Below are positions 18,501 to 27,641 of a DNA stretch of 64,000 bases, piece after piece. The translations under genes and the position numbers were made by a program. The stretch spans positions 1 to 64,000 of the forward strand of contig NZ_FMYB01000016.1 of NCBI RefSeq assembly GCF_900104155.1. Reading direction: 5' to 3'. Below the pieces are notes generated by a model, which saw nothing but the letters and a program-made list of their open reading frames with translations, was not told the DNA's origin and made no database searches. Source of the DNA: Butyrivibrio sp. INlla16. Its GTDB lineage: Bacteria > Bacillota > Clostridia > Lachnospirales > Lachnospiraceae. Each line of letters starts with the position of its first letter. Position 1 is the first letter of the stretch.

Positions 18501-19832
18501 GCTATACGTGTGCGCGCACAGAAAGAAAACAAAGAACGCACAATAGGTTCAACCGCAATTAACAGAAAGCTCTTTACGGAGGAAATGAGAGCAAATTACA
18601 CCATTCTCGTTCCTCAGATGTCTCCTATACATTTTGACATCATTGAGCCGGCTCTTTCCGCATGCGGTTACAACATTGTTGTAATGCAGAATGATAATAA
18701 GCATGCTATAGATATGGGTCTTAAGTATGTTAACAATGATGCCTGCTACCCTTCACTCTGGGTTGTCGGTCAGATCATGGATGAGCTTCACTCAGGAAAA
18801 TATGATCTTGATAGAACTGCCGTGCTCATGAGCCAGACAGGCGGTGGATGTCGTGCTACCAACTATGTTGGTTTCATAAGAAGGGCTTTGAGAAAAGCCG
18901 GTATGGAACAAGTCCCCGTTATCTCCGCCAACTTAAGTAAGCTTGAGGCGAACCCGGGCTTCCATCTCAATTTTGAGATGCTTGAAAGAGCTGCTTATGC
19001 GGCAGTTTTCGGTGATATCTTCATGAGATGCGTATATCGTATGCGTCCCTACGAAGTTACTGAAGGTTCGGTTAATGCCCTTCATGATAAGTGGAAGAAA
19101 AAGTGTATAGAATTTGTTTCTGCAAAGCATCTAAGCTTCTTCAAATTCCAGCGTATGTGCAGGGAAATAGTTGAAGATTTTGATAAGATTCCAATTACCG
19201 ATGCCATTAAACCAAGAGTCGGTGTTGTAGGAGAGATTCTTGTAAAATTTGCTCCCGCTGCTAACAATCACCTTGTAGAGCTTCTTGAATCAGAAGGCGC
19301 CGAAGCTGTTGTTCCGGATCTTTTAGACTTCATGCTCTACTGCTTCTACAATCAGGTTTACAAAGCTGATCAGTTTGGAACAAGCGCTAAGACCAAGGCC
19401 TTTTGTAAAGCAGGTATATGGGCTCTGGAAAAGCTTCGCGGCGGAGCTTCCAAAGCATTTGAAAAGAGTATTCACTTTGATGCTCCTACAAGCATTTATA
19501 AGCTTGTTGAATATGCAAAGCCTATTGTTTCAATCGGTAACCAGACAGGTGAAGGCTGGTTCCTTACAGGCGAGATGGTTGAGCTCATCAAGGAAGGTGC
19601 CTCCAATATTGTCTGCACACAGCCTTTTGGTTGTCTTCCGAACCATGTTGTTGGTAAGGGCGTAATTAAGCAGATGAGAAAACTCTATCCCGGATGTAAT
19701 ATCGTAGCAATTGATTATGACCCGGGTGCAAGTGAAGTAAATCAGCTTAACAGAATCAAGCTCATGCTCTCTACGGCTCACACCAAGGCTCATGAAGAAG
19801 AAAAGCTTGAAGAGGCAAAAGCAATTTCATAA
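15561..19832 (+). CDS. Fused acyl-CoA dehydratase activase / DUF2229 / HgdB-like protein
   Basis: 1423 aa. Two ATP-binding BadF/HgdC-type activase domains in tandem: residues 5-260 (GIDIGSTTVK; Cys127 in GICAGG and Cys166 in ARCGVF, at the places of the [4Fe-4S] ligands in HgdC) and about 322-590 (GIDAGSTTTK; Cys in SSGCGSF and GTRCTVF). Then a Cys cluster CQGCTNHC...NRC (about 607-635), a DUF2229 region (about 675 on, with ESECYPAKISHGH) and an HgdB/BcrB-like part (about 1010-1380, NNDACYPSLW). Homologues of the first domain use ATP to push an electron at low potential into a dehydratase or reductase. Here donor, and perhaps acceptor, are one chain. No dehydratase gene is nearby. Monocistronic, with own promoter and terminator. 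Substrate unknown. Confidence 0.85.
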   Translation: MISKDYTLGIDIGSTTVKIALMDSDRNIVFSDYKRHFANIQETLLSLLQDAAKISGNVTLHPVITGSGGLTLASHLEVPFVQEVISVSTALKALAPKTDVAIELGGEDAKIIYFEDGNVEQRMNGICAGGTGSFIDQMASLLQTDASGLNDYAKNYQSLYTIAARCGVFAKSDIQPLINEGATKEDLAASIFQAVVNQTISGLACGKPIRGHIAFLGGPLHFLSELKVAFIRTLKLDDEHIIDTDNSHLFAAIGSAMNAQEDCHYSMVDMIGKLSHKITMAAEVSRLEPLFESEDEYKEFLDRQNNYRVKTAKLDTYKGNAFLGIDAGSTTTKCALVSEDGDLLYSFYSSNNGSPLKTAISSIQEIYKLMPEGVNIARSCSTGYGEALLKSALMLDDGEVETIAHYNAAAFFDPEVDCILDIGGQDMKCIHIKNETVDSVQLNEACSSGCGSFIETFAKSLNYNVQDFAKIALFADAPIDLGTRCTVFMNSRVKQAQKEGASVADISAGLAYSVIKNALFKVIKVSDAKELGDHIVVQGGTFYNDAVLKAFEKISGAQVTRPDIAGIMGAFGAALIARNRFHEKNSSKTTMLTIDQINKLEYSTSMTTCQGCTNHCRLTINKFTGGRQHISGNRCERGIGKVKNAAGIPNLFEYKYKRIFDYKPLNELEAKRGTVGIPRVLNYYENYPFWFTFFTKLGYRVVLSPRSTHQIYELGIESIPSESECYPAKISHGHIEWLIRNNVDFIFYPGLFYERDEVDGATNHYNCPIVTSYSENIKNNVEAITDGKVKLRNPFMSFASLKTATDALVKEFSELPANEIIAAASEGWAEMEKARDDIRKKGEETLRWMKDNNRHGIVVAGRPYHVDPEINHGIPDMICSYGVAVLTEDSVSHLGTPERPLIVSDQWMYHSRLYAAASFVRTRDDLDLIQLNSFGCGLDAVTTDQVNDILSGSDKIYTCLKIDEVNNLGSARIRVRSLLAAIRVRAQKENKERTIGSTAINRKLFTEEMRANYTILVPQMSPIHFDIIEPALSACGYNIVVMQNDNKHAIDMGLKYVNNDACYPSLWVVGQIMDELHSGKYDLDRTAVLMSQTGGGCRATNYVGFIRRALRKAGMEQVPVISANLSKLEANPGFHLNFEMLERAAYAAVFGDIFMRCVYRMRPYEVTEGSVNALHDKWKKKCIEFVSAKHLSFFKFQRMCREIVEDFDKIPITDAIKPRVGVVGEILVKFAPAANNHLVELLESEGAEAVVPDLLDFMLYCFYNQVYKADQFGTSAKTKAFCKAGIWALEKLRGGASKAFEKSIHFDAPTSIYKLVEYAKPIVSIGNQTGEGWFLTGEMVELIKEGASNIVCTQPFGCLPNHVVGKGVIKQMRKLYPGCNIVAIDYDPGASEVNQLNRIKLMLSTAHTKAHEEEKLEEAKAIS

Positions 19833-19850
19833 AGTATGAGAAATAAAAAT

Positions 19851-19874
19851 CAGCCGGTGCATTTGCACCGGCTG
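19851..19874. terminator. Bidirectional rho-independent terminator
   Basis: CAGCCGGTGC-ATTT-GCACCGGCTG, a 10-bp perfect GC-rich stem, with TATTTGTTT on the right and an A-rich run on the left, between convergent genes. Confidence 0.85.
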
Positions 19875-19885
19875 TATTTGTTTAA

Positions 19886-20362
19886 TTACCTTGCCTTTTC
19901 ATTAAGTTTATCGATGTCATCCTGAAGTCGTTCCATAGCAAACTCATTAGATCTTAAAGCCAGATGCGCTTTAAGGGAACGATTATGAACATCGTTTCTC
20001 TTCTTGAAATAATCAAGCAGATTTTCATCATCGATCTTAAGGTATCCATCGGCTATTGCCCCCGGAAGTACAAACTTTTTGACTACATCCGAAAACTCAA
20101 CCTCTATATATTTGCCATCCTGCTTAACAATTGTGCCTTTGCCAAATTTCTCATGAGTAATCTTTAAATTCAAGGCATCCTTGTTTCCGAGAGCTGCTGC
20201 TTCTTTATCGAGATCCTCTATCTCTCTCTCCATATTGGCATGCTCAGTCTTAAGCTCTTCCATCCGCTTGGCATTCTCTTCCAAAAGTTCTTTGGTTCTC
20301 TTGGTTCTGGTCTTAGTTGTAGTCTTTACTTCCTTCTCTTCCTCTTCAAGATCTAAACCCAT
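19886..20362 (-). CDS. Coiled-coil protein with a PcrA-tail-like (Tudor-like) domain
   Basis: 158 aa. Residues 1-62 are a highly charged coiled coil (Lys/Glu/Thr). Residues 66-100 read LKITHEKFGKGTIVKQDGKYIEVEF, which looks like the C-terminal Tudor-like module of the PcrA/UvrD helicases (VxHxKFGxGxV) that contacts RNA polymerase. The rest is helical and charged. There is no helicase core, so it is a free-standing module. Possible roles: transcription-linked repair or RNA-polymerase binding, by inference from the motif only. Monocistronic, ends in the shared terminator. Confidence 0.65.
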   Translation of the reverse strand: MGLDLEEEEKEVKTTTKTRTKRTKELLEENAKRMEELKTEHANMEREIEDLDKEAAALGNKDALNLKITHEKFGKGTIVKQDGKYIEVEFSDVVKKFVLPGAIADGYLKIDDENLLDYFKKRNDVHNRSLKAHLALRSNEFAMERLQDDIDKLNEKAR

Positions 20363-20497
20363 AGGTTACCCCTTTTCCGCAGATAAAAATCCGCAAGCTA
20401 AACATCATCGATATATTATATTTTAGCTTATTTTTTATCGTTTGCGGACATAGTACCCCATATTTCATAAAACTTTTATGTTTATAAAAAAAACATT

Positions 20498-21466
20498 TCA
20501 GATAGTTTCAGTCGTAAGGGCAGAGGTTGCTTTGGTTTTTTTCTCGTCATCAAGGATCTGGCCCCATCTATATGGAGTTGCCTGATATACATAATAATCA
20601 AGCCAATTGGAATACAGATTATTACAGTGTGAACGCCAGGTTAACTTTGGTGTATTATCAGGATTGTCTTCCGGATAATAGTTTTCAGGAATATGTATAG
20701 GAAGATCCTTGCTTAAATCTCTAATGTATTCGTTGTGAAGAGTCAGTCTGTCATATTCTGCATGTCCCATAACAAAAATGTTTTTTCCGTCTCTGCTCAT
20801 GCAAAGAAAAACACCTGCAACAGTTGATTCCGCGAGAACTACAAGGTCTTTGCATGCATGTATCTCTGAAGAGGGTGATTCCGTATGTCTTGAATGGGGC
20901 ATAAGAAATACATCATCAAATCCCCTTACAAGCGGAACTTTCCTGTTCTCCACCCTGTGCTCAAATAAACCAAAAAGTTTTTCCTGCAGTGGGCGTTTCT
21001 TTATTCCGTAATGGTAATAGAGTCCGGCCTGTGCTCCCCAGCAGATATGAAAAGTAGAAGTCACGTTTGTTTTTGACCACTCGAAAATTCTGCAGAGTTC
21101 CTCCCAATAATCGACCTCTTCGAATTCCATCTGCTCAACCGGAGCTCCTGTTATAATAAGTCCGTCATAGGTATTATCCTGAAGCTCATCAAAGGTATGA
21201 TAGAATCTGTTAAGATGGTTTGGCGATGTATTAAGCGACTTGTGACTGCTAACTCTCATAAAAGAAACATCTATCTGTAAAGGTGTATTAGATAAAGATC
21301 TAAGGAGCTGAAGCTCTGTATCCTCCTTTAATGGCATCAGATTCAGAATACAAATATTCAAAGAACGAATATCCTGATGCATGGCGCGATTTTCATCAAC
21401 CACAAAGATATTTTCTTTTTCCAGGATCTCACGTACCGGGAGATCATTCATAATTTTGATCGGCAT
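20498..21466 (-). CDS. metAA: Homoserine O-acetyltransferase (MetA family)
   Basis: 322 aa. Activates homoserine for methionine synthesis. Catalytic Cys142 (HICWGAQAG), His235 and Glu237 (MGHAEYD) are all in place at the family numbering. Residue 111, which decides between acyl donors in this family, is Glu (GAPVEQMEF); Gly is found in the succinyl-using enzymes, so acetyl-CoA is expected here. It follows ligA by 32 bp on the same strand. No SAM riboswitch or T-box fits in that gap. Start ATG 21466 follows GGAGGTTATGGT. Confidence 0.93.
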   Translation of the reverse strand: MPIKIMNDLPVREILEKENIFVVDENRAMHQDIRSLNICILNLMPLKEDTELQLLRSLSNTPLQIDVSFMRVSSHKSLNTSPNHLNRFYHTFDELQDNTYDGLIITGAPVEQMEFEEVDYWEELCRIFEWSKTNVTSTFHICWGAQAGLYYHYGIKKRPLQEKLFGLFEHRVENRKVPLVRGFDDVFLMPHSRHTESPSSEIHACKDLVVLAESTVAGVFLCMSRDGKNIFVMGHAEYDRLTLHNEYIRDLSKDLPIHIPENYYPEDNPDNTPKLTWRSHCNNLYSNWLDYYVYQATPYRWGQILDDEKKTKATSALTTETI

Positions 21467-21498
21467 ACCATAACCTCCATCACCTTATAAAAGGTATA

Positions 21499-23544
<2,046 letters not shown>

Positions 23545-23563
23545 TTATTTTGCCTTTTTCATA

Positions 23564-24277
23564 CTAATTCTTCCGGGCAAGCTCATAGAGCATTTTGAGT
23601 TCATCGCCCTCAATCATACGATGCTCTGAATACCCAAGCTCACCCAGCTCAATATTGAGTATGCGCACTCTCTTCAGCCTGACAACACTATATCCGAAAG
23701 CGTCGCACATTCGTCTTATTTGCCTGTTCAGCCCCTGAGTTAGTATTATTCCAAAACAATTCTCAGATATTTTTTTCACCTTACAGGGTCTTGTCGTTTT
23801 ATCAAGTTCTTTAAGATAAACCCCTTTTTCCATATCAGTTAGGAACTCTTCCGTAATGGATTTATCAACTTCAACGACATATTCCTTCTCGTGGCCGTTG
23901 CAGGATTTCATCATTGCCTGAATAAGATCCCCATCATTCGTAAGGATCATAAGCCCCTCAGAATCCTTGTCCAGGCGGCCTGCGTAGGTCACACGTCTGT
24001 CAAAACCGAGATCCTCAATTATTGTTCTCTCTGCATGTTCATCCTTTTCAGTGCAAACTACGCCCACAGGCTTATTATACGCAATAACAATTTTATCACC
24101 AAATCGGGATATCAAAACACCGTCGCACAGAATCTCATCCTCATCGCTAACCTTCATCCCGCACTGAGCCTGCTTACCATTGACGGTTATTCTTCCTTCC
24201 TCTATGAGCTTGTCAGCATCCCGCCGTGAACATACACCGCACATGGCAATATATTTATTTAATCTAATCTCTTCCAT
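23564..24277 (-). CDS. Pseudouridine synthase of the RsuA/RluB/RluF family
   Basis: 237 aa. N-terminal S4 RNA-binding domain (about 3-60, RLNKYIAMCGVCSRRDADKLI), then the catalytic domain with GRLDKDSEGLMILTNDG carrying the catalytic Asp, and the C-terminal QGLNRQIRRMCDAFGY motif. Makes pseudouridine in 23S or 16S rRNA. The RQIRRM...LKRVRI end is nearest to RluF/RluB types, but the target base is not certain. Likely cotranscribed with ligA. Confidence 0.9.
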   Translation of the reverse strand: MEEIRLNKYIAMCGVCSRRDADKLIEEGRITVNGKQAQCGMKVSDEDEILCDGVLISRFGDKIVIAYNKPVGVVCTEKDEHAERTIIEDLGFDRRVTYAGRLDKDSEGLMILTNDGDLIQAMMKSCNGHEKEYVVEVDKSITEEFLTDMEKGVYLKELDKTTRPCKVKKISENCFGIILTQGLNRQIRRMCDAFGYSVVRLKRVRILNIELGELGYSEHRMIEGDELKMLYELARKN

Positions 24278-24320
24278 ATTTTCTTTGTTCTTAGAATATA
24301 TTCGTGGTTTTCATAGTATA

Positions 24321-24356
24321 AAAAAGGAACGTCCTTCATCGGAAGTCGTCCCTTTT
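24321..24356 (-). terminator. Terminator of mecA
   Basis: On the reverse strand AAAAGGGACGACTTC / GAAGGACGTTCCTTTTTT, a long stem with small mismatches ending in six T. It lies 40 bp after the mecA stop. Confidence 0.8.
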
Positions 24357-24397
24357 GGTAAAACTCATTTATAAATGCAGTGGTCCTTCTTCGAAAG

Positions 24398-25234
24398 TTA
24401 TAAACTGCGGAGTCTCTCTATTGCATCCCCGTTAAGAACAGTATCAAAGTTCTCATCCATATGACAGATTATACTGTTCTTCGTGGTTACAAATTTGCCG
24501 AACTCGTAGCACACAGAGAAAACTGCAGCAAATGTTTTTGCATTTTCATCCTTTCGGTCAAATACCATATAAAACATATTATCGGAAGGATTTCTATACA
24601 ATGTACTGCCCATGACAACATCATCGGGAATCTGCTTACTTAGTAAAATAGCTGTCCTCAAATCCTTAATTGAAAAGACAAAAGTCTTAAAGCCGATCTT
24701 CTCAAGTTCTTCAGATACCCTTTTTTCGTCTCTGTTTTCTATTCTGGTCTGTCGTACAGATCCTCTCTTTACCGGTATACTGTCATCCTCTTTATCATTC
24801 ATATCGGATGAAGTCTTCTCCACCATATTCTTAACTGAATTGGTGAAATCCTTAAGGCTCTGAAGATATTCACTCAATTTGGGAATTCTGTCTTCCTCTG
24901 GAACATCACCGAGTTCCTCCAGGAAATTCTTGGGAAATCTCAGCCCCGCTTTTTCAGTTAAATTCTTAAGCATATCTGCAAAAGCTCCCTCCGTGTTCTC
25001 GGAAAGAGTAAGCGATATTGAATGGTCCGGAAGGACGGTTATCTGCATGGGTGTAAAAGCTCCCTGGGGCTTGTAATCAACCTCAGCAGCTGCTTTCTCC
25101 ATAACTTCGTGTAGGAAATCCATAGCCTCCTGGCTCTTATCAAAAAGATCCTCGAGACGAAGTCCCTGCTCGTCCATATCATCTTCTGTAATTATGCAGT
25201 TAACAGTGTCCTTATTAACTCTTGTAAATTTCAT
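24398..25234 (-). CDS. mecA: MecA-like ClpC adaptor
   Basis: 278 aa from ATG 25234, chosen because TTTGGAG lies 7 nt before it and because MKFTRVNKDTVNCIIT is the normal MecA N-terminus; the upstream ATG at 25255 would put that ribosome site inside the gene. N-terminal domain (about 1-80) binds targets; the C-terminal domain (about 180-278, VFSIKDLRTAILLSKQI...) binds ClpC and hands over substrates for ClpCP. The middle is a charged linker (EKTSSDMNDKEDDSIPVKRG) that makes the protein longer than the about 220-aa Bacillus protein. In anaerobes its substrates are unknown. Confidence 0.85.
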   Translation of the reverse strand: MKFTRVNKDTVNCIITEDDMDEQGLRLEDLFDKSQEAMDFLHEVMEKAAAEVDYKPQGAFTPMQITVLPDHSISLTLSENTEGAFADMLKNLTEKAGLRFPKNFLEELGDVPEEDRIPKLSEYLQSLKDFTNSVKNMVEKTSSDMNDKEDDSIPVKRGSVRQTRIENRDEKRVSEELEKIGFKTFVFSIKDLRTAILLSKQIPDDVVMGSTLYRNPSDNMFYMVFDRKDENAKTFAAVFSVCYEFGKFVTTKNSIICHMDENFDTVLNGDAIERLRSL

Positions 25235-25285
25235 ATTAAACTCCAAATATGTCAAAAGCCACTTTCAAATCACAACATATAGTGC

Positions 25286-25313
25286 ATTATATCACAGTAT
25301 ATTCAAATTACAA
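25286..25313 (-). promoter_or_regulatory. Promoter of mecA
   Basis: TTGTAA (25313-25308), 16-bp spacer, TATAAT (25291-25286), about 50 bp before the start codon and just after the hypE stop. Confidence 0.6.
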
Positions 25314-25336
25314 AGCAATTTACGCTTTATGTCCTA

Positions 25337-26332
25337 TCAGCATATTCTCGGAAGTCCCTCACCATACAGTGGCCCGATAAGTCTTGTTCCTCCGATTGAT
25401 GTATGAAGTATTACACCTGAATTATCGGCTTTTTTGACCACTCCGATAATAGTTGCATTTTCACCATATTTTGATGACTTTATGATAGAAAGTGCCTTAT
25501 CCGCGTCGTCACCTGAAACCACGCAGATCATCTTCCCTTCATTTCCCATATAAACCGGATCAAGTCCGAGCATTTTACAAAAATCCCCGACTTCTCCACT
25601 AACAGGCAGTTTATCCTGATATATATTTATCTCACAATCTGAAGCCTTCGAAAACTCATGTAAAACAGTTCCGAGACCACCTCTTGTCACATCTCTCATG
25701 GCATGTACTTTTACATTCTCATCTATAAGTGAGCGGCACATCTCGGAAAGAGGTGCATTATCGGACTTAATATTATTTTTTATATTCATTCTGCCCGATA
25801 GAATTGCTGCATGGTGGTCACCGAGATTACCGGATACTATGATTACATCGCCCTCTTTAAGTCCTGAAGGTGAAAGTGAAACACCCTCGGGCATAAAACC
25901 GACGCCTGATGTATTTATCATTATTCCGCCAAAATCCCCTCGCTTTTCCACAACTTTTGTATCACCTGTTATTATGGTGACACCTGCTTCTTTCGCTGTA
26001 GCTGCCATGGATTCGATTATCTTATCAAGATCATCCAGATCCATTCCTTCCTCAAGGATACATCCACAGGTAAGATACTTGGGAACAGCACCGCTCATAA
26101 GCAAATCATTAACGGTGCCGCATACGGATAGTCTTCCGATGTCTCCGCCCGGGAAGAAATACGGGGTTACAACAAAACTGTCTGTAGTAACCGCCAGTCT
26201 CCCGCTTCCGGGAACAACTGCGGAATCCTCCATCTGATCAAGATATTCATTCTTAAAATGTTTGGCAAATATGTTTTCTATCAGTTCAGTTGTTGAAGCA
26301 CCGCCGCTTCCATGTGCCATTGTAACTTTCAT
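25337..26332 (-). CDS. hypE: Hydrogenase maturation factor HypE
   Basis: 331 aa. PurM-like enzyme that dehydrates the carbamoyl group on its C-terminal Cys to thiocyanate, giving the CN ligands of the [NiFe] centre. The chain ends PRIC, with the reactive C-terminal Cys present. N-terminal AHGSGGASTTELI and the ATP-binding GDTKVV are seen. Last of the ech-hyp operon, 13 bp after hypD. Confidence 0.96.
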   Translation of the reverse strand: MKVTMAHGSGGASTTELIENIFAKHFKNEYLDQMEDSAVVPGSGRLAVTTDSFVVTPYFFPGGDIGRLSVCGTVNDLLMSGAVPKYLTCGCILEEGMDLDDLDKIIESMAATAKEAGVTIITGDTKVVEKRGDFGGIMINTSGVGFMPEGVSLSPSGLKEGDVIIVSGNLGDHHAAILSGRMNIKNNIKSDNAPLSEMCRSLIDENVKVHAMRDVTRGGLGTVLHEFSKASDCEINIYQDKLPVSGEVGDFCKMLGLDPVYMGNEGKMICVVSGDDADKALSIIKSSKYGENATIIGVVKKADNSGVILHTSIGGTRLIGPLYGEGLPRIC

Positions 26333-26345
26333 CTATATTTATTCC

Positions 26346-27392
26346 TTATCTCTTCTTTCTGCCTGAAATATAATAGTTGTAACAACTTCCCTCTGTTGAG
26401 ACCATGCATGCACCGTGAGCATCCTCAGGCGTACATTTTTTTCCAAACAGCGGGCATTCATCGGGAGATATCTCCCCGGTCAGTACCCGTGCACAGCTGC
26501 ATCCCGGCGGCATATGATCCTCATCAAGACCATAGCTTCCGGCATCATACTCGCTATATTCCTTTTTCAGTCTCATACCGGATCCGGGAATCATTCCCAT
26601 TCCGCGCCATGAAGCGTCACAGGGTTCAAAAAATTCGCTTACTGCTTTTCTTGCTTCCTCATTTCCTTTTTCAGTGACAGCACTCTTATATACATTCTTT
26701 ATTCCGCTTTCGCCCTTCATTCCGCAAAGAGCATATACAGCAGCCAAGAGTCCCTGGCCGTCAAAACCTGCTACAACAAACGGAAGCCCTGTCTCCTCTG
26801 AAAGTTCTTTAAACAGGTCCGAACCTGTAATTACACTTACATGTCCGGGAGCAAGAAATCCGTCTATATTATCGGTATTTTTGCAAACCCATCTTATCAC
26901 CTGGGGCATAGTCTTAAGGGATGTCAAAAGCTTAAAATTATGCACATCCTGCGCAATTATTTCTTTTAATACCATCGCGTAGACAGGTGTTGTAGTCTCA
27001 AATCCGATAGCTGCAAAAACATAATTCCTGTCAGGGTTATTCTTTGCCATTTTCACAGCATCCATCGGAGAATAGAGCATCTCGACGCTGCCACCGTTTG
27101 CCCTCGCATCGGCAAGGCTCATCTTTGAGCCTTTTACCCTTATAAGATCCCCAAAAGTAAGCACTGTAGTATTGTCAGTGAGTGCCAGCTCTGTAAGCCT
27201 GTCAATTACTGCTGTGACAGTAACACATACCGGACATCCGGGACCTGATATCAGATGGATTTTGGGCGATATCATCCCCGGTATACCATTTTCAGAAATA
27301 GCCGCAGTGTGAGTTCCGCAAACTTCCATAAAACGGAGCTCTTCGCCGTCATAATTTTTTAGTTTTTCCTTTATAAGCTCTAATTTATTCAT
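26346..27392 (-). CDS. hypD: Hydrogenase maturation factor HypD
   Basis: 348 aa. Iron-sulfur scaffold where Fe(CN)2CO is built together with HypC. Visible: CGTHTAA (Cys in the Fe site), GPGCPVC redox pair, and the C-terminal [4Fe-4S] Cys set (CDASWRG, PPGCSC, ECPLFGKKC, GACMVS). Full length. It ends 13 bp before hypE and starts 3 bp after hypC. Confidence 0.96.
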   Translation of the reverse strand: MNKLELIKEKLKNYDGEELRFMEVCGTHTAAISENGIPGMISPKIHLISGPGCPVCVTVTAVIDRLTELALTDNTTVLTFGDLIRVKGSKMSLADARANGGSVEMLYSPMDAVKMAKNNPDRNYVFAAIGFETTTPVYAMVLKEIIAQDVHNFKLLTSLKTMPQVIRWVCKNTDNIDGFLAPGHVSVITGSDLFKELSEETGLPFVVAGFDGQGLLAAVYALCGMKGESGIKNVYKSAVTEKGNEEARKAVSEFFEPCDASWRGMGMIPGSGMRLKKEYSEYDAGSYGLDEDHMPPGCSCARVLTGEISPDECPLFGKKCTPEDAHGACMVSTEGSCYNYYISGRKKR

Positions 27393-27395
27393 AAA

Positions 27396-27614
27396 TTAAA
27401 TCTGAATATCCTCTATTTCCCGGAAAAGTTCTTCTATCTCATCAGCTTCTTCATCGCTCATTGTCTGAATTATGCAGCCTGCATGTACCAGAACTCTGTC
27501 TCCGATTTTCACCTTTACAAGTCCTGCCTCTGCCTCAACCGTGTTGCCCGAAAAATCCACAGTTGCCTTTGTTCCGTTAAGCTGCGTAATACGACCGGGT
27601 ATTGCTACGCACAT
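27396..27614 (-). CDS. hypC: Hydrogenase maturation chaperone HypC
   Basis: 72 aa from ATG 27614, preceded by AAAGGA; the family needs the start MCVAIPGRI with Cys2, and an in-frame ATG at 27629 would hide it. Carries the Fe-ligand group between HypD and the large subunit EchE. HypC folds as a small OB-type barrel; the C-terminal half is acidic (DEEADEIEELFREIED). Only one HypC-type gene is seen. Confidence 0.95.
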   Translation of the reverse strand: MCVAIPGRITQLNGTKATVDFSGNTVEAEAGLVKVKIGDRVLVHAGCIIQTMSDEEADEIEELFREIEDIQI

Positions 27615-27641
27615 AATTATTCCTTTCAAATATTATAAATA

